Both the position numbers and the translations under genes were made by a program. 64,000 nucleotides of DNA from Dipetalonema caudispina (taxonomy: Eukaryota; Nematoda; Chromadorea; Rhabditida; Onchocercidae), in contig JABVXV010000316.1 of the NCBI GenBank assembly GCA_013365325.1, positions 1-64,000 on the forward strand, in the 5' to 3' direction. Under the pieces are notes generated by a model, which ran no database searches, was not told the DNA's origin, and worked only from the letters and a program-made list of their open reading frames with translations. Below are positions 12,932 through 25,800 of the stretch, in pieces (the first letter of the stretch is position 1; the number at the start of each line of letters is the position of its first letter).

Positions 12932-13848
12932 TATATTTTTGGCTGCTATTGTCTTCCGGTTCTGGACACTGTTGCCTTCCGGTCTCACATTTCTAGTGCA
13001 AGATGCTGGGACCTTAAATTAGTAAAAATATGTGAACATGATAACTTCTTAAATTTTATTCCCCATCAAAAGAACAACTAACCTGTTGTCCTGGTAGATA
13101 GATATGAGGAAAAAATATTTGGTTTACCATTCCAATTGTATAATACATTCAAATTGAATTTTACTTCGAACAGTTGTTCCGCCATTATTTTCTGACATAA
13201 TTTCTCTACTACTGCGGTTCCAATTTTTCAAAATATTTCCAAACGTCCAAATTTTCTAGTACTATTTCATCCAATACATAGACGTGTAGGTCATTGGTAC
13301 AAATACTTTTTTTGTTACTGTTTACCGGAGGTTGTTGCTTTTGTTGTTGTTATTACTATACCTACCTTTGATATGTAATTTGTTCAGAATAATTTTAAAT
13401 TGGTGAAATAAATGGTTGAAAACAAATGTGAAATATGCATATAACATGGAAAAATTGTGTCGCACGACTATTCGAGTCTTTTCCATCCTCATTTTCAATG
13501 AAATATTTCCTAAAATACACAGTAGGCAATGTTAGCAAATAATTTGAAATGGTACGAAAAGGTTTATTTCATGTTTCATATTTTAATGTGCCATGGTGTA
13601 CTTTTGAAGGTTTCAAAGTAAACAACACTGCACAGAGAAGCAAAACAGTGGTTAGATTTATAGAAGTTTGATCAGTTCATGTAAGTATTGTCGGATACTA
13701 CTAATTTCCAGGCTTGAATGTGCTGTTGAATTTCAAGAATATTTTGTTGTCTTTTGATAGCAAACTTTTTCATTGTTATGTTTGCTCTGAATTGGTAGTT
13801 TCATTTTCTGTTTTTTCTTTCAGTTCCAAATCTTACACTTCATGGAAT
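12932..13848. other. Spacer between MRT4 and the small membrane-protein gene
   Basis: About 0.9 kb. It holds the MRT4 3' UTR (AATAAA at 13407-13412). A TTTCTTTCAG acceptor at 13814-13823 sits 26 nt before the next ATG and could be a trans- or cis-splice site for the downstream gene. No other feature seen. Confidence 0.45.
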
Positions 13849-15422
13849 ATGAGAGCAACTGGTAGTGGTGATTATATGCAGAACCTTTCAGCTATTCTCG
13901 GGAAAGTTCTGAGGTTAGTGGTAATTTCTACCTGTTTATTTTGCACAAGAATTAAGAACCACCCATATATTGCCATTAATGAATGGTTACTTAAGATTGG
14001 AACCATAAATAATGAATCTTTGGAATTAAGTTTAAAGTGTACAACTTTTGGGAAATGGGAAGATCTAGAACAGATCATGTGTCTTACGATATAATTTGAC
14101 GAATTTTATTTTATCAGTGGTGCAATTTTAAAGAGAATTTCAGGTGGAAGAATAAAAAACCACTGATTAGCAATGATCCATCTACTACAGTTATTGAAAA
14201 ACAACCACAAACAGCTCTTACCAGTAATACTTTGTAACTTCCCATTTATACATGTCTATATATTTTACAGCAACTTTTTCACGAGAGAAGGTAGAAATCA
14301 CAACGATCGATAATAAATTTATCATTGACTGATGGATCGGAAAGAATAGTTTGACTGCAACATTATGCACTGTTTTTGGGGAAACCGGGATGTGCCCATA
14401 TTCGGGGTGTTAATTCCTGTTACCACTGGGAAATATAGATAAACTAGCACTTCTAAAAGTTAATGATAATGAAAACTTTATTATATTACAGTATATTTCG
14501 ATATATTTAAACTTTCGATAAATGAGACAATGTTCCAAAAAACTGATTCATAAATAATGTTTACCTCGAATTTAGTACGACACTTCATCAAATAATCTTA
14601 ACTGTTGAAATTCCAATTGTCTGAGGAAATGATATAGTCTTTACTACAGTACAGAGAAATTTGGGTCATCTCATCTGGTTTTATTTTCTCTTCAGAAGTC
14701 TCGACGCAGACAAAAAATTTGAAATTCAGTGAGAGCAAAGCTTATTTTGGAATTGATAAGCGAGAACTATTGAATGAGACGACAGTGGTAGCTTCACAGT
14801 CCTATCTGGAAGCTATTGATTCTGCAGCTCAGAAACGAAAAGTACTAGCATCATTTTTGTGCAGCTTTGCGGCAGTATGTTTCTACTTCTGGTATTCTAG
14901 GTTGGTGATTTTCCAATCAGAAATGCTTCCATCTTTGGATACAATAAACCAGAAACTGGATTAATTGATTTAGTGGTGTAAAGTAGTGAGGAATATTTGT
15001 TAATGAGGTTAAATTCTTCATCTTAGTTCGTTCGCTGCTGGTGCTTTTAAATTTGAACATTTCATGAGAACATTTTCCGAACAATTTTTTGAACAGCTTA
15101 AACATTTTTTGAACACTTTTAGTCCCTGAATTTTATTTCTCCTTTGTTTTGTTTCTTCATGTCTTCTATTCTTACACATAGTATTTTCACTATCCATACA
15201 TTGTTAAACGAACGCTTTTTTAGAAAGGATTATAATGGTTTCCTGAATGCTCCTAAATACGAAGTGGTACCAACTCTGAAAAGGTATGTCTTACGCCAAC
15301 AAATAGAAGAAGCACATAAAAGCGGAAAAGATACGACATATTTGAAGGCGGCGTTGGAATACGTTGATGTAGAAGAAGCTATCTACCGAGCTGAAGAGGG
15401 TGCTTTTACGCTTGGCAGTTGA
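13849..15422 (+). CDS. Small single-pass membrane protein, unrecognised
   Basis: I do not recognise this gene. Exons 13849-13913, 14144-14223, 14696-14900, 15224-15422 join in phase to 182 residues. The N-terminus (MRATGSGDYMQNLSAILGKV) is followed by a polar Lys/Thr/Ser-rich segment, then a helix-prone stretch (YLEAIDSAAQKRKVLASF). One membrane segment lies at about residues 97-116 (LASFLCSFAAVCFYFWY), and a charged C-terminal half follows (RQQIEEAHKSGKD, ALEYVDVEEAIYRAEE). There is no cleavable signal peptide in this model, so tail-anchored, inner mitochondrial or ER placement is possible. The start is the first ATG after a strong acceptor at 13823; the exon frame is open back to that acceptor, so a longer N-terminus or spliced-leader addition at 13823 are both possible. 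It follows MRT4 by 0.9 kb on the same strand, but nothing ties their functions. Confidence 0.75.
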
Positions 15423-17244
15423 ATCTCACTATTTCATATTGTTCGTAATCGACATTGAAAACCTGTGTTAGATTTGGAATTTTTAGGTTATACAGTCATG
15501 TAGCAAAGCTGTCTGAGATATCAGAAGATAAATTATATCGATGATATAATCATGCTAGCAGCCACTAAAATACCCGATGATGTTAATACAATGTGAATTC
15601 TAATACTTCACCGGTTGCTTAGTTATTCACCCAGTATCATAGATTTGCCAAGGTCTAACGACGTGAACCATCAGATTATTCCATATTATGCATATGATCA
15701 TAAGATGATTGGTGTTTACAATGGGATTTCGTTGATGAAAAATGAAGGTCGACAGCCAAAGGATCTAAGGCAGTTCCTTCCTAGGTTCCGATCCCTATTA
15801 GTAATCGCAATTTCGGCATCTGATGTCACGAGAGTGTTTTTGGAGTCACATTTCAGACATTTAAAGCATGGAATTATCCCTTGTCCGACTGTTCTCTCTT
15901 CCTATCCGATAGGTCCAATTTATTCTGAAGTAATTTTGAAAATTTGAATACATACATGATTGTGCGATATTTTGAATTTTTAAGCCATGCAATAACGAGA
16001 AACTCACACTCATACGCTCAATCCGGTTCAATTTGCGACATAATTTATTGCTTATATTTTTAAGAATCATGTAAACTTTCCCTGCTCATCATTTAGCGGA
16101 AAAGGAAATTCCGCACGCTCCTTATTTCACCATTTTTGACAAAAAAATTTCTATTAAAGGGGAAAGAAAAGGATCAGTTTCTGATTTATACCACAATGTA
16201 TTAAACTGCAATAATAACCTTTAGCCTAATGTTTATATATATGCGTTTGTGCCAGTGACAGTTTGACGAAATAGCTTTATAACTTCAAATTTAACGCAAA
16301 AAAGAAGCACTCGGCACCAACTTTTAACCACACACCCCCTCTTGTAGTATATAAAAGTAAATAAGACATTGGAACAGGGTAAAACGGCGACCAAGAAAAC
16401 AGCGACTCTTATAGCGTATTTTCAGTGTCCTGAGACTGTCAGTAGGTCTCGAATTTAGAACCAAATAACATAAAATTTGAAAGTTGAGTAAAAAATGAAC
16501 ACAGATTTAGATGTAAAAAGGGTGCTGTTAGCACAGTCTGCTAACCGGGAAAAATTTCTATAGGGGAACAATTACAGAGAAATCGAAGCATAAATATATA
16601 AAATACATACCCATGCCTTTCGGTCACAGAAGAAAATTTTCATATTTTACTTGTGATTTTAACATAAATTCGGAAAACTCAAAACTTGTATATGCCACTG
16701 AGAAGAGATTTTCTTGTTGATTAATCGTCCCGTTAACATGAACGAGGGACACTAGATAAAGGGAAGAAAGTCCTGGACAGATTTCCCGGAAAATCTTTTC
16801 CAAATTTATAAAAAGACAGATAAAACTACATAGTAGCATTGCATTGTAGCAATTGCCAGCATAAAATCATTTTTTGTAAAAAACTTAGACATATTGCCTA
16901 GTAGGTCAATCAAAGCAGCACGCAAAGTTTTTTGATGCAAGCAGCGGAAATATATGAGGGGATGGAGAGAAGGTAAGAGGGAGAGGGTAAAACGAGAAGC
17001 CATGATAAACGAGGATGCCAACATTCACACGGTTTAAATGGTGTCAAATCCAGAAATATGAATGAAAGCTATTCCACGAAAATTATTGCAATATCTTCTT
17101 TGCCTTTCAAAGTCAAATTTGGAATAGCGAAATAGAGAACACTATGACAGAAGGTATTCTATTGCTTCAGTAATTTCCTGGAATGGCTTTCATATGATTA
17201 CTTCACGATTATTTCGAGATCATGTTGGCTTTCTGATGTGTGCC
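15423..17244. other. Convergent intergenic region
   Basis: Lies between the 3' ends of a plus-strand and a minus-strand gene. Base composition is less AT-rich than most of the window. A 110-codon open frame at 15615-15947 (+) begins at TTG, has no recognisable domain and no clear splice sites, and is overlapped by a minus-strand frame; I do not call it a gene. The rest should contain both 3' UTRs. Confidence 0.5.
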
Positions 17245-19865
17245 TCAGTTTGTCATACCTTCCGCTTTTGTCGGACTGTCTAGTTTCAGTGTCTGCATGG
17301 CTACCATCATGATCGGATCTGTTAGGGGTGGTTGTGTTGCTTGTGTTGCTTTAAACTGCAGAAGCTGTTGACGAACCTGAAATATGTCGCTCGATAAAGA
17401 GTGATAAGTTGTCAAATTTAATGAGCCGAGTGAGTACAAATTTGCGAGTTATGCAGAGCAAGTCGCCAACTAACATAAAGTTACATTTCCATTATCATTA
17501 AATCACATCTTCATTAAAATATATTTGAAAGAGAATGCCTCAAGATACAGCTCATATTTTGGAAAGATTAACTGTCTAAAATCCTCTTTTGTTACAGAAG
17601 AAAACGAAAATCGTTAATTTCTTAACATACTTTACCTATCTTTCATTTTTGGATATATAAAAAGGTAAAAAAAACCTTCATGTTGATAAATCCAAGAACA
17701 TTTTTGCCTTCGCCTACTAGTGGAATGTACACCAATGTCCCATTATCTATTTTGGTCGGAATCTGCAAAAGCGCGAAGCTGATTTCTTCTACTTTTGCTA
17801 ACTTGAAGTTGTACGAATCAACATTTTATTCTGTGACGGCTCATCCGCTCAATACTTACCGTTGCTGTGGATAGTAACAGAGAAATTTCCAATGTTCTGA
17901 AACGTGCCACACAACGTATTGCAAATTCTTTAAGTAGTAAATACCGAAGACTAATTTGCAGATTGGAAAAGAAGGAAGCACACGGCTAATAAATATCGAG
18001 GAAAGAAATACTGCTTTGGCAAATACTTGACAAGAAGGCGTTAAATTATAAAGTACCAAGCTAATAAGCATCACCTTGGTAAATACAAGTACCAACCTAA
18101 ATGCTAAACACAAGTATTCACCTAAACATGTACTCGAAATAACAAGGGAAAACAAAAACCTTAATTATTTGTCCATTATTATTTTTCGCCCATTCTAGCA
18201 TCTTCTCCTTGTCGCAACCCGCAGCAAAAATATTATCCCGTTCATATGTATGTGCAAGCAATGCGTTACCTGTTTCAAGAAGTTTTGCGCGAAGTTCAGG
18301 ATTTTGCACAAATTTGTGTACTATTGCATGATGTAATAGTACTGGACCCTGAGTACGCTTCCATTCTTCGACCTGAAAAATCCATCTTTGAAAAAGTGTT
18401 AGTAGTTTTGATACTTCTAATGAAGTGATTAGACTAAGCTCAGTGTTTTATTTACACAGTGACATGAAATGAAAATTTTGAAAAGACTTTCAAATTTTCA
18501 GATATTTGTTAAGTAACCTGAAGGTACGATACATTAAGTGAGACTTATTAAAACTTCAGGTTTTTTAAAATATCAGCAGAGTATCACTTGTACATATATA
18601 ATTTAATTATAAAAGAAAAAAAAATTGGGGAAAAAGCAGTAGTAGTAAACATACTTTTTCTAATGAAACGTTAGCTGAACGCAACAATTTTTTTGTATGA
18701 GCTTTGACCAAACCAGCATCAGGTATATTACGAAGTTGTGCGGCAAGACGTGCACCACCCAATGTATACAGTTTACAGGCTTGATAATAATGTTCCACAC
18801 TTGGATAATCATGTCCATCCACCGTTAGCGTAACCTGTTTTGTAGGGAATTAACAAATGCTAATCAAGAATAATTGGGACGCCAGGACATACAATATGGC
18901 ATATTTTACGAGATACAACAATAATTCGACGTTTAGCATCCTGCACTGTTACATTATATGTCGACGGCTGTTTAACTTAATATGTATGATATATAAGGGT
19001 CAGGAAAATGGTGAAACTGATAGACTAAAAAAGCAGATAGTGCATTAAAGGAAAAAAAATATAACGCTAACAGGATATAAATTTGAAAGGAAGTGCTGAC
19101 GACCGCTAAAGCAAATGACTTCATCGGCATCTACTTTGTAATCATCGGTATCCACATCGATTGGTACATCTTCAACCTGAAATTAAGCAATTCAGAGAGA
19201 TTAGAACAGTTGTGGATGGGTATAACTATTTACCGACTTGGAGAAATCATTCGATTAACTGCGACCAACGAATAATAATAATACTGCTCCTCCATTTTCC
19301 CAGCGGCAGTAATAGGCCGAATACACCCTGAACAGAACCTACTTAATCTTAACTTGCATAACAGTACTCTTAAATAAAAAGCGTATCGAGAACTTACAGG
19401 AGGTGGAGTAAGTGGTTTTGGCGGTGATCGCGGTTCCATTTCTTTCCTTCCACCCTCAAAACTAGTATACTGCCGCCCACCTGCTTTATCCGTGGTAAAA
19501 TCAATATTCCTTCCGCGATATAATCCCTGAAGCAATCATTACCAGTAATATATCAAAATATTAACAAGTTTTTCATTGCTGATTCACAGAAGTTCTTTAT
19601 TTTCGAACTAAATTAAGTAATATTTTCTTTCAATGGAATTCAACTGTCAATATAACTAGGAAAATGTTAAAAGAAAAAGCACACAGTTCCACACTTAACA
19701 ACAACCTCGACAACAAAATCTTAATAGCTTACTTACATAATAGTATGTTCGGGGTGGCCACGGTTGCGTAAGTGGTACCAACCCAGCAGTATCACTTTGC
19801 CTATGACGTCGTGCAGCCTTTTCACGTGCAATTTCCATCGCTTTAATGGATGCAGGCGTTGACAT
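17245..19865 (-). CDS. NADAR-domain protein (YbiA-like)
   Basis: NADAR (YbiA, DUF1768) proteins act as N-glycosidases on ADP-ribosylated or nucleotide substrates (family knowledge; the worm substrate is unknown). Exons on the minus strand: 19865-19737, 19526-19398, 19176-19072, 18834-18655, 18372-18160, 17376-17245, giving 295 residues, all in phase. Residues 1-100 are a low-complexity leader (EIAREKAARRHRQ, Pro-rich PRSPPKPLTPPP, acidic VEDVPIDVDTDDY). The domain runs about 105-250: ICFSGRQHFLSNLYP, then DYPSVEHYYQACKL (the family hallmark), the helix ARLAAQLRNIPDAG, VEEWKRTQGPVLLHHAI, NPELRAKLLETGNALLAHTYERDNIFAAG and KMLEWAKNNNGQIIK. A Gln/Thr-rich tail closes the protein. The start is the first ATG in a frame that is open a little further upstream, so one more 5' exon is possible. 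The complete domain suggests an active enzyme. Confidence 0.9.
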
Positions 19866-22800
19866 CTCCAAACAATCCTCCAAAATATCAATTAGGATAA
19901 AAATAAGCTCAAAATCTTCAACCTTATGTTAATTTACGATATAACAACTATGAAATTCGATGGTATTCATTAGGCTAGCCCCTAAACGCACTTCTGAGAT
20001 TGGGTTTCAAAATATACTCTCTAACGTGACAGGCTAAAAGTATTTTTATACGTGATATGAAATCCACTAGAACTTAACAAGCACACTTTCACTTGCTCTT
20101 TACGTATCATGGATTACAAATTGAAATTTATCAAATTGAAACAACAGCTGACAGAAATGTACGAGGAAGTGTCATTATTACTAAATTAGTGCCTATTAAG
20201 CCTAACAGGGCCCTTATTACTAAATTAGTGCCTATTAAGCCTAACAGGGCTCGTTTAGATTCTTTAATTAATACAATTATTTGACGACACAAAATTCAAA
20301 AATGGTTGCAATTTCTTGGAAACTTTTCAATTTACAAATATAAAACTGCTAGAAATAACAGAATCTGTAAAAGGCTTAGCTTTGTCTATAACTTGTTTTG
20401 ATATTTTCTTATCGGAAGAGAAATTCAATGAGCGCATACTTTAGAGTTTTTTGAATTCGAATTTTTTTCCTTTTCGAAATTCATTTAATAATTGTGAATT
20501 GATAAAATCTTGAATCATTTATATATATTACCAAAATACCAAGCAAGTTCAAAAATCGCATTATGATACTAAAAAGAAAAATGCAAAGTTTAGAAGTGAC
20601 AAAAAGAAAAAATTATTTGCCAGAAAATTTTGTCAATTTCAAAATCATATCACAAATAGAAAATAATACAATCCATTCATGGTTATCATAAATTTCTGAA
20701 AAATGTATTCAGAATATTATTTGTGAATACTAGAAATGACATGTTAATGAATGATTTGATCTGATCAATCTATAAATCAAACTTAGATAAATACAATTCT
20801 GATCAAATTTATCAAGTATACTATAATGCTAGCACCAAGAAAATCTATGTCATATACTGTAATTAATTCAAATAACAGCTAAATTCACGGGAGATATTAC
20901 AGGATAGATAACCTCGACCTATGACCCTTACGGTAAAGATCATTTTCTGGCCATAATATACAATCAACTAACCGTATACCATCCCATACATTCAACCAAG
21001 CAATATCGTTACATGAACACAACACAAATATAGCAGCACTTTTTGACCACTATTAAGCTTACGTTTATTTGACGTAACGGTACGTATTATTATACTTATA
21101 TGTTTGAAATAACTTAATTGGAATATATTTACACTTGTACATTTAAATTGAATTAATCGGAATATATTTGCATTTATATATTTAAACTAATGTAAGTATT
21201 GAAAAAAAATTATTCAAATTTTATTGTGTTAAATTAATTTTGAGTAATTCAGAAGAAAAACAAAATTTTTTTTTTTTTAGTTCTTAGAATAATAATTAAT
21301 TGCTTTAAACTGTTAATAATTATTATAATTTTTAATAAACTATAATGTAGCAATTTTTTTTTTTTTTTTCAATTGTAACATAATTATTTCAGATTCTATT
21401 GAAAATATTTATTCCTGTCAGTTTCTCAATTCAATGCGATCTAATGAATAAATATATATTTTGAAAATTCAAGGTAAACTAGGCTCTTTTTATTTTTATT
21501 CCATGTTAATTTAACAGTAGATAAATTACACTTTTACAAATATCAATCTTATATATCATTTAATAATAACAAATATCTTTATGAAAGATATAAAAAAAAA
21601 AAAAATATTCTTATAAACAAAGCAAATCAATGAAATGATAAATTAAAATTAAATTAGTACATTTTAATTTATTTGATTTAAAATAAGTACATCAAAGTAT
21701 ATTAACGTAATGAATCATTATTATGGTAGAAAGAAAAAATTATGAAATTTTCAATTTTTACGAAATTAATCATAAATAAATTGCATAAATAAATAATATC
21801 ATAAAAGAAATGATTGGTGCTGTTATGCTATCAATCAATTTATATGATCATTAGCGTGGAAAAAAGCTATTTGTCATATCATCATTGCTTGTTGAACTAA
21901 TCGGAATTTGTCCGTAATTTTGTTTCCTTTCTCATTTTCCTGTTTATCATAAGGGTTACATTGTTGTACGATTAGTTAGGATTACTTGGCACTATGCAAA
22001 AGTTCCGGAAATTTTAAATAAAGCTAGAAGAGAGTATAATACTTCATCGTTGTAGAATTTAGCTATAATAGTTTGGTCCAATTGATAATATAAATTAATA
22101 AATGATAGCTTTTGGCATTGAAATAAAAATAAAATAATTGTTGATTGTATTTGGGAAATCTATGCTTAAAATATGGTTGTGTTTTTCCTTTTTTTTTTTT
22201 TTGCTAATGATACTTTCAAAATGATTAACACATAAAAAATATGGGTCAATTTGCAAAAATAAAAATTTAAATGAAATTTTCGAGTAAATTCCTCTAATTA
22301 TAGAAGTGATGTAAATGTTTTGTTGCTGTTTGCATTTTACGTTGAGAATATACCAAAGACGTTTATGAAAGAAAATATGAAATGTGTAAATTGGAAAAAG
22401 AAATGGAGCTTAAAATTGAAATGAATATATTAAAAAGATACTGCATACAGTTAATTACAGTTTGGAAAAAATAGAAAAAAAGTTAAATTACAATGGTTAA
22501 AGCAATATTTTTCTTATTTGAATCAAATTGAAATGAATTAGAAGGAAAGAGATTTCTGACTGAATCAAGTTGGGATGAAAATGGAATAAGGTAAATCGAA
22601 TTTGAAATGAAAGACTTTGAATCAGGTGCAATTATTAAATAATATAATCAAACTAGTTGAATGGATCAAAATTTTTACTTGTCATTGGTTATATTAAGCG
22701 AGCAAAATAGTTGAAACTCTTATATAAAAAAGTTTAATTTAAACTAAAATTCCATGTGCAATGAGTATTTTCAAAAGTTACTCGATAGGTTAAATTAACT

Positions 22801-25800
22801 ATTTTGTGATTTTTTTTTTTTTTTACTTTTTCATGACATTTTATCGAACTGAGAAAAAAATGGTTGATTACTAATGCTTGATACTATCAGTGAGATAGTA
22901 GTATGAATTCAAAAATTGACTCATTTTCAGTTGATTTTATTACTGGGGATAAGGCAATTGATGAAGCAATCTTTCCCTTAATAGGTTACTTTTTAATTAC
23001 AATTATGGTAAAATGTTGTAATTAGGAATCCTTTAGAGATATTAAACTGTTAATATATTGAAAGACGAACGATCAATTTTAGTATTTATGACTCATTGAT
23101 CATTTCAACAAATACATTTATTATTGCTTTTTTTAATAAGCAACTTAAAATAGGCATAACAATTTAATTCTGGTAAAAAAACTGAATTTTAATGTGGAAT
23201 CGAATTAATATTACCGTATTTCAACGTATAATTGAATTAATATTAGGGCATTTTAATGTAGAATTGAGTTAATATTGTGAAATTAACAATTCAACATAAC
23301 AAAATGTTTTGAAACATTTTGAAATAATTTGAATAGTTCTATGTTTTAACTAATTTTCCCTCTACTTAAAAAAACAAAATTTAAAATTTTTCAATTCTTA
23401 ATTAATATTCCCTTTATTTGCCAAGAAAAAAATCGAAAATTCAACACGAAATTGAATCGAAACCTGAATTTCTTTTATTTTTTATTACATAAAAGAGAGA
23501 AAAAAAAAAGGAAAAAAACATCAATTAAATGAAACAAACTTTCAAGAAAATCGTAAATATGCAAAACCGTCTATCGATGATTGATTTATATTCCCATGAG
23601 TGTAATTAAAACAGCCAAATTGTTCCAATATATTGAACATTTTAAAAATGACTTTACAGAAAACATTTCCTATCTCACTTCTTTTTTTTTTTTTCAACTC
23701 ATTTGTAATATTTAATCTTAATTTGAGGATGAAAACTAAAATTAATTCCCAATTGTTTCATTAGTTTTCCCTAGTACAATTTCTCTCTCTTCCTTATATT
23801 ATGGATGATTTTATGAATAATATAGCTTAACCAGGCTTATTTATTTGTCAATTAATCTGATTTCATTTTTCTCCTGCTTATTATATCATTCATTTATTTG
23901 CAGATTGCTATTTTAGAATTATACTATCGTGTATTATTTGGTTAAGACTTGATGAAACTTTGTCTAAATTCAAATCAAAAGCAACACATTTATTAGTAAA
24001 ATAATATTTACTGAACGACTAATTACGTTGCATGCTCGTATTTGACGTGGAATTCTATTATTACGCGATAAATAGTAAAAGCATTTACAAACAAAATAAA
24101 ACATCTTCTGCATTACAAAGCGTGTCATAATATTATTGAAAATTTATTATCAACAAAAATAAAAGTAATAAAGATAATATGTAAACAAAATCAAGTAGTA
24201 TCTGAATACTTAAAAAAGCACATTAAAACATTTAAAAAAAAATCTAGGTATTTTTTTTTTTCATTTATTTTGACGTTAAGAAGTTAAAAAGAAAATGTAT
24301 AAATCTTTCATGCATTATTATTGATATAAAAGCATAAAAATAATAAAAATACGCGTGAAATTAGTAATTTTTGTAAAAAAAAAAAAAAACATAATTTCAT
24401 AAAATTACAATTAACGAATAAAATGCTTTAAAACTGGTTGGTAATCAATCATAAAGAAAGATGGATTCAAATGTGTACGTAATATTACGAATAAATGATT
24501 GCAAAAGATTAAGATTTATAAATGATAATGAATTATGATAATGAACACTACTTCATTGAAATTGATAAAAGATTAAATTTCTGAAATGTCGTACCCATTA
24601 TTATATCTTTCGATAAAAGATTAAATTTGCAAAAATCCGCACCAATTATTTCAATATTTTCAGATAAGAGCTTTAAGATGCTGAAATATCCTCGAAATGA
24701 TAATTATATCATCTTTCATAGATACCGAGTCAAAAAAAAATGTATTGGAAATTTAGCAATTAATGTCTAAAATAAATTCATTACCGGAACGACTTCGAAC
24801 ACAAGAATCATCTCGTTTAGCATCATTATATTAATTAAATTAGATAATACTTTGTTGGAAATTTATTTCCGAAGTATATTACTTAAAATATTTTTGAAGA
24901 AGCAAAAAAATAGCAAGAATTGAATTTCGATAAAGATTAGCGCCATTATATTAATAAATTAATCCTTTTTTTTTTTCTCTCTCTGATGATTAACACTTCA
25001 GATAATAAAAATTTCCTTCAAGAAAAATATTGAAATTAATAATTTTAATTTCGCAAAAAATTTTTGAAGGAAAATTAAATTGTCCCAAACAATATACAAA
25101 TTTCATGCGGATTATTCTTCCGCACAATATAAACATTCGGAGGAATTTCAAAAATTATCCTGAAGATATTTATATGGTGTATTACTACATTTATTGTATG
25201 GACAATCATTTCATCCAAATATGATAATTAATTATGGATGTTGTTTTCTGTCGTGTAAGTTTATGGTGCGACATTTTCACCTAGTACCAAAACATGGAAT
25301 GCTTTTCTATCTTATCACCAATATCTTAAAAACTTGAAGAAAAAGAAGGGATCTTAATAGTTGTCAAATTGAAAAAAGTAACTTCTTTCATTATTAAAAT
25401 AAAATATTTCATTAATTCAATTATTTTTTTCTTTCACATTTTTCAAAAAAAAAAGCAGAGCATTTATAAATATAACATTTATCAGTTCTTTCTATTTTTT
25501 CTTTCTTTTTTGGAAAAAAAAAATCGAGAATAATCACTTATCTGTTAAAACAAACTAAATAGCTTTTCCTTAATAGAATAATAATTTTGAAATTTCAGAA
25601 AATTCACTGCAAACAAAAAACTTTGCCAAATGATCATTCATCCAGACAAGGCTTATCCTATCAGAATGTAATTTGTCGATCTTGAAATTCTTGAAAGTTA
25701 CTTTTAAAAAGATAATTTATTGAATATGGCAAAAAATAAAAGGAAAATATATCTATATATTATCTATTGCAAATGAATGATTGCTTGCTTTTCTTTCATC

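Noticed and set aside
15615..15947. 110-codon open frame between convergent genes
   Set aside because: Starts at TTG, no domain, no splice support, overlapped by an opposite frame; most likely 3' UTR/intergenic.
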